Shown piece after piece: positions 8,343 through 17,567 of a stretch of DNA of 64,000 nucleotides. Source of the DNA: Tropicimonas sediminicola (GTDB taxonomy: Bacteria > Pseudomonadota > Alphaproteobacteria > Rhodobacterales > Rhodobacteraceae); contig NZ_FZOY01000002.1 of NCBI RefSeq assembly GCF_900188335.1, forward strand, positions 682,001 through 746,000, given 5' to 3'. Positions within the stretch are counted from its first letter, which is position 1. Every line of letters begins with the position of its first letter. The translations under genes and the position numbers were made by a program. The notes beneath the pieces were generated by a model. The model made no database searches. It saw nothing but the letters and a program-made list of their open reading frames with translations, and was not told the origin of the DNA.

Positions 8343-9677
8343 GTGAGACAGACGACACATGCCGCAGCCCTTGCCCTGCTGCTCGGCCTTGCACCGGCCA
8401 CCGGGCGGGCGCTCGACCTGCCACCGCCCGTCACCGACGACATGTATGCGCCGGTCATCAGGCCGCTGGCCGAGGTCGGACACCTGCTGTTCTGGGATCC
8501 GATCCTGAGCGGCAACCGCAACATCGCCTGCGGCACCTGCCACCACCCCCGCTTCGGCACCTCCGACGGCGTCTCGCTGACGATCGGCGAGGGTGGCATC
8601 GGCCTCGGCCCGGAGCGCCGCCCCGACCCCGACAACATGCCCGAGCAGCGCGTACCCCGGAACGCGCCGGCATTGTTCAACCTCGGCGCGCGGGAATTCA
8701 CCACGCTGTTCCACGACGGCCGCATCCAGGCCGACCCGTCGCAGCCCAACGGCCTGCGCACGCCGCTCGCCCAGGAGATGGTCCAGGGCTTTTCCGGCGT
8801 GCTCTCCGCCCAGACCATGTTCCCGGTGCTGAGTCCCGACGAGATGGCCGGCCATTACGGCGAGAACGAAATCTCCAAGGCCGTGCGCTCCGGGCGGCTG
8901 ACCGGCGAGGGCGGCGCCTGGGACCTGATCGCCGCACGGGTGCGCGGCATTCCCGAATACCAGGCCGCCTTCGAAACCGCCCTTCCGGAGGTGGCCGCCG
9001 GAAAAGCGGTGAGCTTCACCGACATTTCCGACGCCATCGCCGAGTTCATCGCCGTCGAATGGCGCGCCGATGACAGCCCGTTCGACCGCCACCTCCGCGG
9101 CCAAGAGCCTCTCACCGGGGACGCGCTGCGTGGAATGGAACTGTTTTTCGGGGAGGCCGGGTGCAGCACCTGCCATTCCGGCCCCTTCTTCACCGACCAC
9201 GGGTTTCACGCGATGGGCGTGCCGCAGTTCGGGCCGGGCAAGGCGGAGCGTTTCGAGAGCCATTCGCGGGACGAGGGCCGGTTCCGGGTGACCGGGCACG
9301 AAGAGGACCTCTACGCCTTTCTCACGCCGAGCCTGCGAAACGTCGCGGCGACCGCTCCCTACGGACATACCGGCTCGCACCGCGACCTCGCGGCCTTCCT
9401 CGCCCATCACGTCGACCCGAGTGCCGGCCTCTCAAGCTTCGACAGGAGCCAGCCGATCCTGCACGACTTCGAGGGCAAGCCCGTCTGGGCGGCGCTTGAC
9501 GACCCGGCGGAGGCGGCGCGCATTTCTGCGGCCGCGGGGAGTGAGGCGCGCGAGATCGGTGACGCGGATCTGGCGGCGCTCGTTGCCTTCCTTGAGAGCC
9601 TGACGGACGATGCCAGCCTCTCCGGCCGGTTCGGCGTACCGGAGAGCGTGCCCAGCGGCCTGCCGGTCGACAGGTAG
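8343..9677 (+). CDS. Di-haem cytochrome c peroxidase family protein (CcpA/MauG type), secreted
   Basis: Translation from GTG 8343, preceded by GGGAGGAGGAACC, gives 444 residues with a signal peptide ending near ATGRA. Two c-type haem motifs, CGTCH (Cys63-Cys66-His67) and CSTCH in the C-terminal half, define the di-haem peroxidase/MauG superfamily. Members reduce hydrogen peroxide in the periplasm or carry out MauG-like oxidations. Family-like stretches include LLFWDPILSGNRNIACGTCHH, RNAPALFNLG and TPSLRNVAATAPYGHTGS. It is convergent with a secreted FG-GAP/UnbV protein, an often-seen neighbour type. The longer upstream frame would overlap the LacI gene and is rejected. Confidence 0.87.
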   Translation: MRQTTHAAALALLLGLAPATGRALDLPPPVTDDMYAPVIRPLAEVGHLLFWDPILSGNRNIACGTCHHPRFGTSDGVSLTIGEGGIGLGPERRPDPDNMPEQRVPRNAPALFNLGAREFTTLFHDGRIQADPSQPNGLRTPLAQEMVQGFSGVLSAQTMFPVLSPDEMAGHYGENEISKAVRSGRLTGEGGAWDLIAARVRGIPEYQAAFETALPEVAAGKAVSFTDISDAIAEFIAVEWRADDSPFDRHLRGQEPLTGDALRGMELFFGEAGCSTCHSGPFFTDHGFHAMGVPQFGPGKAERFESHSRDEGRFRVTGHEEDLYAFLTPSLRNVAATAPYGHTGSHRDLAAFLAHHVDPSAGLSSFDRSQPILHDFEGKPVWAALDDPAEAARISAAAGSEAREIGDADLAALVAFLESLTDDASLSGRFGVPESVPSGLPVDR

Positions 9678-9687
9678 CCACGGAGCA

Positions 9688-9868
9688 CTCCCGCCCGTCG
9701 TCGACGCATCAAGGATGCGCCTCCTCCCGTTGGGCCGGGCCGCGCGCAGGCGCGCGGCGGCGCGAGCATTCAGCGGGTGTTCTGCTTATTGCTTGCCAGG
9801 GGCGCCGGCACGCGAAGCGTGCCCGGCCCAACGGGAGGAGGCGCCGCGGCGCCGACGACGGGCGGGAG
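9688..9868. repeat. Long palindromic intergenic repeat, copy 1
   Basis: Nested inverted repeats fill the gap between two convergent genes. An outer 16-bp pair is CTCCCGCCCGTCGTCG at 9688-9703 with its complement at 9853-9868. An inner 24-bp perfect pair lies at 9717-9740 and 9821-9844 (core CCGTTGGGCC). A GC-rich centre of about 80 bp holds smaller hairpins. A related element with the same GTTGGGC and CGGGAGCC parts lies at 22926-23074, so this is a dispersed repeat rather than a one-off terminator. Confidence 0.7.
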
Positions 9869-9881
9869 CCCCGGTTGCCTC

Positions 9882-11459
9882 TCAGTGCGGAGCGGGCCCT
9901 CCCGGGAGGCGGACCTCAAGTCCGCGCTCCGCATCGCGGCAGACCTCTACCGCCTGGTTTGCCGCCACCTCGACCCAATCGCTCATTGCACCGTCGGGCC
10001 AGATGACTCGCAGCTCAACTGCCTCCGCCGCGCCGAGCCCGAAGTGTTCCGGCAGTGCGCGGCCGCTTGCGTGGTATCCGCCGACCGTGATCTCCCTTGC
10101 CGTGATCCGCCCCTCCGCATCGCGCAGCTCCAGCCAAGCGCCGACGGCGAAGCCGTTGCCGCCCTGCTGACGCGGCTGCACCGTCAGCCAGTTGCCGGCG
10201 CCCTCGGTGACGTTCCGGTAGAGTTCCATCGGCGCGCGGCGGTTCACCACCGCGAGATCCAGCCGGCCGTCCCCGTCGAAATCGGCCAGAGCCGCCCCTC
10301 GGGACCGCTCCGTCGTCGCCACCCCGGCCTCCACCGAGCGTTCGGCGAAGGTGCCGTCGGGCTGTTGCACAAGCAGGTTGTTCGGGTCGTTGATCGCGTT
10401 GCTCGGCATCTGGTCCACGTTGCCCTTGGCGATGAACAGGTCGTCCCGGCCATCGTTGTCGACATCGCCGAACTGCGCCGTCCAGCCGGTGGAGGGCCGA
10501 CCGTCGTCGCCGAGGTGCGGGCGTTGCGCAAAGGTGCCGATCTCGTAGGGGGCCTGCACGTAGTCCGACACCCCGTCCGACAGCAGCGTCAGCTGATCCG
10601 CCATGGAGGTCAGCACCAGGTCGGGCCGACCGTCGCCGTTCAGGTCGCGGCTGGCGATGCCCATGCCCCAGATCGAGAATTTCTTCCAGCCATCCTCTGC
10701 TCCGAGCAGTGCCGGCGCCTCGCCCATCCGCCACATCTGTTCCGCGCCGCCGCGCACATAATAATGACGGTCGTTCGAGACCCGCAGGTCCTGCCGGCCG
10801 GCACGCATCCAGTCGGAGAACAGCATCGACAGCGCGCAGAAGCCCGGCTCCAGCAGGACCGGCGGGCCGTAGCCCAGCCCCTCGGGCCGGTGCAGCTCGT
10901 TCACGTCGCAGGCCTCGAAGGGGCCCTCGGGATCGCTGCGGTCGACGTAGTTGCCGAAGGCGAGTGTTGGACGGGATGCGCCTGGCTCCCAGGTCGCGGA
11001 GAAGGCCGTGGTCCAGCGGTCCCCCGCCTCCAGCCCGAACGCCGCCGTGGCATCCTCGAAACGGCAGTCGCCCTGCCCGCGCAGCAGGACGTTGGGCCCC
11101 ACCCGCAGTATGGCCAGGTCCAGCAATCCGTCGTCGTCGATGTCCAGAGGATAGGCGCCGGTCACGCCGGAAAGCTCCGGGATGCCCTGCCCGAGCGCAA
11201 AGGACAGCGGCGCGCCGGCGCCTTCGGTCCGATTCACGAATAGCCGCGCCGGGGCCTCGCCGCCGGCCACGAACATGTCCGGCAGGGTGTCGCCATTGCA
11301 GTCGAAGGTGGCGAGCCCGCCGCCGACGAAATGCTCCCAGCCACCGGAATAGACATGTTCGACCGGCAGCGCAGCGCGTGCATCCTCGAAGCGGACCTCG
11401 CCGCCGAAGGCGGGCAAACCGGCGAGAAGCGGAAGCAGCCCGAGCGCCAGGCGCGTCAT
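9882..11459 (-). CDS. Secreted FG-GAP/VCBS repeat protein with ASPIC/UnbV C-terminus (CRTAC1 family)
   Basis: A 525-residue protein with a signal peptide (MTRLALGLLPLLAGLPAFGG). At least five Ca-binding-like FG-GAP repeats are visible: FDCNGDTLPDMFV, DIDDDGLLDLAIL, DLNGDGRPDLVL, DVDNDGRDDLFI and DFDGDGRLDLAVV. The C-terminal part (GNGFAVGAWLELRDAEGR; AVELRVIWPDGAMSDW) matches the ASPIC/UnbV domain. It is probably a periplasmic or surface beta-propeller. Its start overlaps the stop of the ROK regulator by 4 bp (ATGA), so the two are co-translated. The function is unknown; the nearby di-haem enzyme suggests a redox or cofactor role, which is only inference. Confidence 0.8.
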   Translation of the reverse strand: MTRLALGLLPLLAGLPAFGGEVRFEDARAALPVEHVYSGGWEHFVGGGLATFDCNGDTLPDMFVAGGEAPARLFVNRTEGAGAPLSFALGQGIPELSGVTGAYPLDIDDDGLLDLAILRVGPNVLLRGQGDCRFEDATAAFGLEAGDRWTTAFSATWEPGASRPTLAFGNYVDRSDPEGPFEACDVNELHRPEGLGYGPPVLLEPGFCALSMLFSDWMRAGRQDLRVSNDRHYYVRGGAEQMWRMGEAPALLGAEDGWKKFSIWGMGIASRDLNGDGRPDLVLTSMADQLTLLSDGVSDYVQAPYEIGTFAQRPHLGDDGRPSTGWTAQFGDVDNDGRDDLFIAKGNVDQMPSNAINDPNNLLVQQPDGTFAERSVEAGVATTERSRGAALADFDGDGRLDLAVVNRRAPMELYRNVTEGAGNWLTVQPRQQGGNGFAVGAWLELRDAEGRITAREITVGGYHASGRALPEHFGLGAAEAVELRVIWPDGAMSDWVEVAANQAVEVCRDAERGLEVRLPGGPAPH

Positions 11460-12727
11460 GCCGCGGCCTCCCCGGCGCAGCGGGCCGCAGTCTGTGCCTC
11501 GAGCGCCAGCGTCGCCGCGCCACGCGCCCAGACCAGGTCGCCCCAGGCGTTGATCTCGATCCTGGGCAGGGTGCGCCCCTTGTTCACCGTCATCTCCCGC
11601 ACCTCCGTGAGCACGTCCTCGGCGTAGAGGTAATCGTATTTCATCCGCGCCCCGGACAGGATCACCAGCGACGGATCGAACAGGTTGATCACGTTGGCGA
11701 GCCCGGCCGCGAGGAAACGCCCGGCGCGGCGAAAGATCGTGCGCGCGGCCTCGTTGCCGGCCTTGGCCTGGTCGTAGAGGCTTTCCAGCATGACCTGGGC
11801 GCTGCCCGACGCTGTACGGTGCAGATCGAGCGCGACCGAGGCCTCGCGCACCAGCGCATAATCGGACACGTAGGCCTCGAGACAGCCGCGCTGGCCGCAG
11901 CGGCAGAGCGCGCCGTCGAGCTGCACCTTGGTGTGGCCGATCTCCATCCCCACGGAATGCGCGCCACGGTAAAGACGGTGATCCATCACCAGCCCCATCC
12001 CGACGCCATACTCAAGGGTGACGACCGCGAAATCCGGCAAGGCCCTGCCCGCCCCGTACCAGAGTTCCGCCAGTGTCAGCAGGTTGGCGTCGTTGTCCAC
12101 ATAGACCGGCAGGCCCAGATGGTCTGACATCAGCGAGGCGAGCGGCAGATCGATTCCGCGGATGATCGGCGACCAGAGGGCAACGCCCCGTGCGTGGTCG
12201 ACCATCCCCGGAACGCCGACCCCGAGGGCCGCGATGTCGCTCCGCTTCATGCCGGCCTCGCTCAGAAGACGGACGAGCAGCGCGTCGGCTTCCTCGACCA
12301 GCAGATCGAGGTCGGTGCGCAGGCTGGTGCGGGGAAGGCTCGCCTCGGCGACCGGGCGGCCGGAGAAATCGACGATGACACCGGTATGGACCAGGTCGCT
12401 TAGCTTGATGCCGGCGACGTAGCCTGCCTCGGGGCGCACCTCCAGCGCCACCGGCGGCCGTCCCCGGCTGCTTGGATCACGCGGAACCTCGACTTCCTGC
12501 AGAAGCCCCGCGCCCAGCAGATCGGCGACCTGGGTGGACACGCTCGCCGGGCTGACCTCGAGCCGTTTCGCCACGTCGATCCGCGAGAGTTGCCCCTGCG
12601 AGCGGATGCAGTCGAAAACCTGCTGGCGCAACGGCAGCACGGCCGTCTCTCGGGGCGAAAGGATGGGCCCGCAACCTGAAGGCGGCAGAAGTCGTGACAC
12701 CGAATCCGTAGCTTTCAGACCCACCAT
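11456..12727 (-). CDS. xylR: ROK family transcriptional repressor, probable xylose-responsive XylR
   Basis: A 423-residue ROK repressor. An N-terminal winged helix (RQQVFDCIRSQGQLSRIDVA, then SPASVSTQVADLL) precedes a sugar-kinase-like domain with VYVDNDANLLTLAE, GMEIGHTKV and the zinc-binding CRCGQRGCLE motif. GGAAGG precedes the ATG. It is divergent from xylF with candidate operators between them, and ROK proteins commonly control xylose genes, so XylR is the best assignment. Its last codons overlap the FG-GAP gene, an unusual partner for a repressor. Confidence 0.82.
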   Translation of the reverse strand: MVGLKATDSVSRLLPPSGCGPILSPRETAVLPLRQQVFDCIRSQGQLSRIDVAKRLEVSPASVSTQVADLLGAGLLQEVEVPRDPSSRGRPPVALEVRPEAGYVAGIKLSDLVHTGVIVDFSGRPVAEASLPRTSLRTDLDLLVEEADALLVRLLSEAGMKRSDIAALGVGVPGMVDHARGVALWSPIIRGIDLPLASLMSDHLGLPVYVDNDANLLTLAELWYGAGRALPDFAVVTLEYGVGMGLVMDHRLYRGAHSVGMEIGHTKVQLDGALCRCGQRGCLEAYVSDYALVREASVALDLHRTASGSAQVMLESLYDQAKAGNEAARTIFRRAGRFLAAGLANVINLFDPSLVILSGARMKYDYLYAEDVLTEVREMTVNKGRTLPRIEINAWGDLVWARGAATLALEAQTAARCAGEAAA

Positions 12728-12753
12728 TCATTCAGCCTTCCAAATAATAACAA

Positions 12754-12768
12754 TTCTGCAATGCAGAA
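12754..12768. promoter_or_regulatory. Candidate ROK autoregulatory operator
   Basis: Perfect inverted repeat TTCTGCA-A-TGCAGAA, 27 bp upstream of the xylR start codon, just beyond its ribosome-binding site. The position suits repression of xylR itself. Confidence 0.45.
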
Positions 12769-12842
12769 ATTCCGGGCAAAAAGTGCCGAAGAGACACAAC
12801 TCGCGCCATCCAATCAAACATACACCCGTATCCTTGTCGATT

Positions 12843-12865
12843 TTTATTTTGACAAATGAAATAAA
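12843..12865. promoter_or_regulatory. Candidate ROK operator upstream of xylF
   Basis: A/T-rich inverted repeat TTTATTT-N9-AAATAAA, 75 bp before the xylF start. The layout resembles sites bound by ROK repressors such as NagC and Mlc. It stands out because the surrounding DNA is very GC-rich. Confidence 0.55.
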
Positions 12866-12940
12866 TGACGCGATGGTCGGCACCAGGGGAGCCCATGGGC
12901 TACCCCTGCCCTTCACGCAGGGTAAAATCGGGAGGAATTC

Positions 12941-13966
12941 ATGCGTAACCTTTTCATTGCGGCTGCCGCACTGACGACCGCGTTCACCACAACCGCGCTC
13001 GCCCAGGACCTGACCGTGGGCGTCAGCTGGTCGAACTTCCAGGAAGAGCGTTGGAAGACCGACGAGGCAGCGATGGTCGCGGCCCTCGAGGCCGGCGGCG
13101 CGAAATACGTCTCCGCGGACGCCCAGTCGTCCTCGTCCAAGCAGCTCTCCGACGTCGAGGCGCTGATGGCGCAGGGCGTCGATGCGCTGATCGTGCTCGC
13201 CCAGGACACCGAAGCGGTGATCCCCGCGGTTCAGATGGCCGCGGACGAAGGCATTCCGGTCATCGCCTATGACCGCCTGATCGAAGATCCGCGCGCCTTC
13301 TACCTGACCTTCGACAACGTCGAGGTCGGCCGGATGCAGGCCCGCGCCGTGCTCGAGGCCGCGCCCAACGGCAACTACGTGATGATCAAGGGCTCGCCCA
13401 CCGATCCGAACGCGGACTTCCTCCGCGGCGGCCAGCAGGAAGTGCTGCAGGCGGCGATCGACGCCGGTGACATCACCATCGTCGGCGAAGCCTATACCGA
13501 CGGCTGGCTGCCGGCGAACGCGCAGCGCAACATGGAGCAGATCCTGACGGCGAACGACAACAAGGTCGACGCCGTGGTCGCCTCCAACGACGGCACCGCC
13601 GGCGGCGCCGTGGCCGCGCTCACCGCGCAGGGCATGGAAGGCATTCCGGTATCCGGCCAGGACGGCGACCACGCCGCGCTGAACCGCGTCGCCAAGGGCA
13701 CCCAGACGGTTTCGGTCTGGAAGGACGCCCGTGACCTCGGCAAGGCCGCCGGCGAGATCGCCGTGGCGCTGGCCGGTGGCACGGCAATGGCCGACATCGA
13801 AGGCGCCGCCGAGTGGACCTCGCCCGCCGGCACGACCATGACCGCGAAGTTCCTGGAGCCGGTTCCGGTCACCCAGGACAACCTGACCGCCGTCACCGAC
13901 GCCGGCTGGATCTCGGTCGAGGCGCTCTGCCAGGGCGTCGAGAGCGGCCCCGCGCCCTGTAACTGA
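12941..13966 (+). CDS. xylF: D-xylose ABC transporter substrate-binding protein
   Basis: A 341-residue periplasmic binding protein with a signal peptide (MRNLFIAAAALTTAFTTTAL-AQ). It matches XylF: VGVSWSNFQEERWKTDEAAM at the mature N-terminus, SSSSKQLSDVEALMAQGVDALIV, IPVIAYDRLIED and VVASNDGTAGGAVAALTAQG. It binds D-xylose in the periplasm and hands it to XylH. GGGAGG precedes the ATG. It is the first gene of the xylose operon, and a strong hairpin after its stop would let it be made in excess over the membrane parts. Confidence 0.93.
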   Translation: MRNLFIAAAALTTAFTTTALAQDLTVGVSWSNFQEERWKTDEAAMVAALEAGGAKYVSADAQSSSSKQLSDVEALMAQGVDALIVLAQDTEAVIPAVQMAADEGIPVIAYDRLIEDPRAFYLTFDNVEVGRMQARAVLEAAPNGNYVMIKGSPTDPNADFLRGGQQEVLQAAIDAGDITIVGEAYTDGWLPANAQRNMEQILTANDNKVDAVVASNDGTAGGAVAALTAQGMEGIPVSGQDGDHAALNRVAKGTQTVSVWKDARDLGKAAGEIAVALAGGTAMADIEGAAEWTSPAGTTMTAKFLEPVPVTQDNLTAVTDAGWISVEALCQGVESGPAPCN

Positions 13967-13994
13967 CGCACAGCACATCCGCTGAAAGCACCAA

Positions 13995-14018
13995 GCCCCC
14001 GCCGAATGCGGCGGGGGC
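13995..14018 (+). terminator. Hairpin between xylF and xylH (attenuator or mRNA-stabilising)
   Basis: A 10-bp stem, GCCCCCGCCG paired with CGGCGGGGGC, closes an AATG tetraloop. There is no T run, so it more likely protects xylF mRNA ends or causes partial termination than full termination. Confidence 0.6.
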
Positions 14019-14049
14019 CCTCGGAACGCGCACCCCGGAGAGCGCCCAA

Positions 14050-15348
14050 ATGGCCGATAGCACGGACACCCGCGACCTGCCGAAAAAGACCCGCCGGAAC
14101 ATCCTCGACACCATGGAGATCGACACCCGCCTGCTCGGCATGATCGGGGCCTTTGTCGTTATCTGCATCGTCTTCGATGTCTGGACGGGCGGCCGGTTCC
14201 TGACACCCCGCAACATTTTCAACCTGACGATCCAGACCGTCTCCGTCGCGATCATGGCGACCGGCATGGTTTTCGTCATCGTCACCCGCCACATCGACCT
14301 GAGCGTCGGCGCCCTGCTCGCCACATGCTCCGCCTTCATGGCGATGACGCAGACGGCCTGGCTGCCGAACCTGGTCGGCCTGCCGCTCGGCTCGCCGATG
14401 ATCGCGCCGATCGCGATCCTCGTGGGCCTCGTCGTCGGCACCGCCATCGGCGCCTTCCACGGCTGGCTGATCGGCTACCTGACGATCCCGGCCTTCATCG
14501 TCACGCTGGGCGGCCTCTTCGTCTGGCGCAACGTCGCCTGGCACCTGTCGCGCGGCCAGACAATCGGCCCGCTCGACGAGACCTACGTCACGCTGGGCGG
14601 CATCGAAGGCACGATGGGCGCAACCGGCTCCTGGATCCTGGGGGCGCTCGCCGCGGCCTTCACGGTCTACCTGATGATCAATGCCCGCCGGAACAAGGTG
14701 CGCCATGACTTCCCCGTGAAGCCCATCTGGGCCGAGGCGGTCATCGGTGCGATCGCCGTCGGCGCGATCCTCGGCTTCGTCTGGATCCTGAACTCCTACG
14801 AGGTGCCGATCGGTCGCCTGCGCCGGATCTTCGACGCGCGAGGCGAGACCATGCCCGAGGGCTACACGGCCGTCTACGGCGTGCCCTACTCGGTGCTGAT
14901 CCTGATCGTCGTGGCCATCGTGATGACCGTCGTCGCGCAGCGCACCCGGCTTGGACGCTACATCTTCGCGACCGGCGGCAACCCGGAGGCGACGGAGCTC
15001 GCCGGCATCAACATCCGCTTTCTCACCGTGAAGGTGTTTGCGATCGTCGGCTTCCTCTGCGCGCTGTCGGCAGTCGTGGCCTCGGCCCGCCTGAACTTCC
15101 ACTCCAACGACATCGGCACGCTGGACGAACTGCGCGTGATCGCGGCGGCCGTCATTGGCGGCACGGCGCTCTCGGGCGGCATCGGCACGATCTATGGCGC
15201 CATCCTCGGCGCGCTGATCATGCAGTCGCTGCAATCGGGAATGGCGATGGTCGGCGTCGAGGCGCCCTACCAGAACATCGTCGTCGGCATCGTGCTCGTC
15301 TTCGCCGTCTATGTCGACATCCTCTACCGCAAGCGGACGGGAGACTGA
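14050..15348 (+). CDS. xylH: D-xylose ABC transporter permease
   Basis: A 432-residue inner-membrane protein of the XylH family, longer than ribose permeases because of the extra central segments usual in XylH. Typical stretches are GMVFVIVTRHIDLSVGALLA, FHGWLIGYLTIPAFIVTLGG, GRYIFATGGNPEATELAGI and VIGGTALSGGIGTIYGAILG. It forms the xylose channel with XylG. GGAG lies 9 bases before the ATG. Confidence 0.93.
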   Translation: MADSTDTRDLPKKTRRNILDTMEIDTRLLGMIGAFVVICIVFDVWTGGRFLTPRNIFNLTIQTVSVAIMATGMVFVIVTRHIDLSVGALLATCSAFMAMTQTAWLPNLVGLPLGSPMIAPIAILVGLVVGTAIGAFHGWLIGYLTIPAFIVTLGGLFVWRNVAWHLSRGQTIGPLDETYVTLGGIEGTMGATGSWILGALAAAFTVYLMINARRNKVRHDFPVKPIWAEAVIGAIAVGAILGFVWILNSYEVPIGRLRRIFDARGETMPEGYTAVYGVPYSVLILIVVAIVMTVVAQRTRLGRYIFATGGNPEATELAGINIRFLTVKVFAIVGFLCALSAVVASARLNFHSNDIGTLDELRVIAAAVIGGTALSGGIGTIYGAILGALIMQSLQSGMAMVGVEAPYQNIVVGIVLVFAVYVDILYRKRTGD

Positions 15349-15351
15349 CCC

Positions 15352-16125
15352 ATGCCACTTGATACCCAGGACCGCGGCACCCCGCTCGTCGAGATGCGCA
15401 ACATGCGCAAGTCGTTCGGCGGGATCCACGCCGTCGACGACGTCACGATCAACCTCTACCCGGGCGAGGTCGTGGGCGTGCTCGGCCACAACGGCGCCGG
15501 CAAGTCGGTGCTGATGAAGATGCTCTCGGGCGCCTACAAGCGCGACGGCGGGCAGATTTTCGTCAACGGCGAGGAGGCGCATATCAACTCGCCGAGGGAT
15601 GCCCGGCAGTACAACATCGAGACGATCTACCAGACGCTCGCGCTGGCCGACAACCTCGATGCCGCCTCCAACCTGTTTCTCGGGCGGGAGCTCGTCACGT
15701 CCGCAGGGCTGGTGAACGACGCGCTGATGGAGGCCGAGACGCGCAAGATCATGGCGCGGCTCAACCCCAACTTCCAGCGCTTCCACACCCCGGTGGCCGG
15801 CCTTTCGGGCGGCCAGCGGCAGTCCGTGGCGATCAGCCGAGCGGTCTATTTCAACGCCAAGATCCTCATCATGGACGAGCCCACCGCGGCGCTCGGCGTG
15901 GAGGAAACCGCGATGGTGGCCAAACTGATCGACGAGCTGAAGGCGCAGGGACTCGGCATCTTCCTGATCGACCACGACATCCACCAGGTGAAGGCGCTCT
16001 GCGACCGCGCCTCGGTGATGAAGAACGGCCGGCTGGTGGGCACCGTCAAGGTCGACGAAGTCACGGAGGACGACATCCTCGGGATGATCATTCTCGGCAA
16101 GCAACCGGAAAAAGGAATGGCGTGA
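15352..16125 (+). CDS. xylG: D-xylose ABC transporter ATP-binding protein, single-domain form
   Basis: A 257-residue ATPase with Walker A GHNGAGKS, signature [12 protein letters not shown], Walker [13 protein letters not shown] and switch His in FLIDHDIHQ. The enterobacterial XylG is about twice this length with two ABC domains; here only one is present and no second ABC gene follows, so the transporter probably uses an XylG dimer. It starts 4 bp after xylH. The alphaproteobacterial single-domain form is known, so this is not a truncation. Confidence 0.9.
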   Translation: MPLDTQDRGTPLVEMRNMRKSFGGIHAVDDVTINLYPGEVVGVLGHNGAGKSVLMKMLSGAYKRDGGQIFVNGEEAHINSPRDARQYNIETIYQTLALADNLDAASNLFLGRELVTSAGLVNDALMEAETRKIMARLNPNFQRFHTPVAGLSGGQRQSVAISRAVYFNAKILIMDEPTAALGVEETAMVAKLIDELKAQGLGIFLIDHDIHQVKALCDRASVMKNGRLVGTVKVDEVTEDDILGMIILGKQPEKGMA

Positions 16126-17567
16126 TGTATATCGGTCTGGACCTCGGGACCTCCGGTCTCAAGGCGCTCCTGATCGACGACGACCAGAAGGTCATCGCCG
16201 AGGCCACGGCACCGCTCACGGTGTCGCGGCCGCATCCCGGATGGTCGGAGCAGTCGGCAGCCGACTGGCTGGCGGCCGCCTCGGCCGCGATGGACGGGCT
16301 CGCGGCCGCCTCCTCGCTCGCGGGCGTGAAGGGGATCGGACTCAGTGGCCAGATGCACGGGGCGACCCTGCTGGACGCCTCCCAGAACGTGCTGCGCCCC
16401 TGCATGCTCTGGAACGACACCCGCTCCTACCAGGAGGCCGCCGCGCTCGACGCCTCGCCGGCCTGGCGGGAGATCACCGGCAACATCGTCTTCCCCGGCT
16501 TCACCGCTCCCAAGCTGATGTGGGTGCAGAAGAACGAGCCGGATATCTTTGCGAAGGTTGCGAAAATCCTTCTTCCCAAGGATTACCTCCGGCTCTGGCT
16601 CACCGGCGAGACGGTCTCCGAGATGTCCGACGCGGCCGGCACCAGCTGGCTCGACACCGGCAAGCGGGACTGGTCGGACGTCCTGCTCAACAGCTCGGAC
16701 CTGACGCGGGATCACATGCCACGGCTGGTCGAGGGCTCCGAGGTCTCCGGCACGCTCCGCAAGGAACTGGCCGACCGCTGGGGCCTGCCGGCCGGCGTGG
16801 TGGTTGCCGGCGGCGGCGGCGACAACGCGGCCTCGGCCGTGGGCGTCGGCGTGGTCAAGGCGGGCGACGCCTTCATCTCGCTCGGCACCTCGGGCGTGCT
16901 GTTCGCGGCATCGGATGCCTACCAGCCCGACGCCGCCACGGCGGTGCACACCTTCTGCCATGCCCTGCCCGGCACCTGGCACCAGATGGGCGTGATCCTC
17001 GCCGCGACCGATGCGCTCAACTGGTATGCGGGGCTGGTCGGCTCCGACGCCGCCACGCTGACCGGCGACCTCGGCGCCAGCCTCCGTGCACCCGGCCGGA
17101 CGATGTTCCTGCCCTATCTCGGCGGCGAGCGGACGCCGCACAACGACGCGCAGATCCGCGGCAGCCTGACCGGGCTGGAGCACGCGACCAACCGCTCCGC
17201 CGGCACCGCCGCGGTGCTCGAGGGCGTGACCTTCGCGATCCGCGACTGCTACGACGCGCTGGCCTCCACCGGCACGCGGTTCGACCGGCTGATCGCGGTG
17301 GGCGGCGGCTCGCGCTCGGACTACTGGCTGCGGGCCATCGCGACCGCGCTCAACATGCCCGTGCAGGTCCCCGTCGCCGGCGATTTCGGCGGCGCCTTCG
17401 GGGCCGCACGCCTGGCGATGATGGCCGCGACCGGCGCTGGAGCCGAGATCGCGTCCGTCCCGAAAATCTCCAAGGTCGTCGAGCCCGAGAAGGAGCTGAC
17501 GACCGCCTTCGCCGAAGCGCAGACGCGCTACCGCGACACATATTCAGCCCTCAGAGGTCTCTCATGA
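16125..17567 (+). CDS. xylB: Xylulokinase
   Basis: A 480-residue FGGY-family kinase that phosphorylates D-xylulose to xylulose 5-phosphate using ATP. Key parts are the N-terminal phosphate loop [15 protein letters not shown], the substrate loop [12 protein letters not shown] and the C-terminal ATP site [19 protein letters not shown] 16125 overlaps the last base of the xylG stop; an adjacent in-frame GTG at 16122 would add one residue. The length is normal for XylB. It overlaps xylA by 4 bp. Confidence 0.95.
   Translation: MYIGLDLGTSGLKALLIDDDQKVIAEATAPLTVSRPHPGWSEQSAADWLAAASAAMDGLAAASSLAGVKGIGLSGQMHGATLLDASQNVLRPCMLWNDTRSYQEAAALDASPAWREITGNIVFPGFTAPKLMWVQKNEPDIFAKVAKILLPKDYLRLWLTGETVSEMSDAAGTSWLDTGKRDWSDVLLNSSDLTRDHMPRLVEGSEVSGTLRKELADRWGLPAGVVVAGGGGDNAASAVGVGVVKAGDAFISLGTSGVLFAASDAYQPDAATAVHTFCHALPGTWHQMGVILAATDALNWYAGLVGSDAATLTGDLGASLRAPGRTMFLPYLGGERTPHNDAQIRGSLTGLEHATNRSAGTAAVLEGVTFAIRDCYDALASTGTRFDRLIAVGGGSRSDYWLRAIATALNMPVQVPVAGDFGGAFGAARLAMMAATGAGAEIASVPKISKVVEPEKELTTAFAEAQTRYRDTYSALRGLS

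Noticed and set aside
15352-16125. XylG seen as a truncated gene
   Set aside because: Single-domain XylG with all ATPase motifs and tight overlaps to both neighbours is a normal form in alphaproteobacteria.
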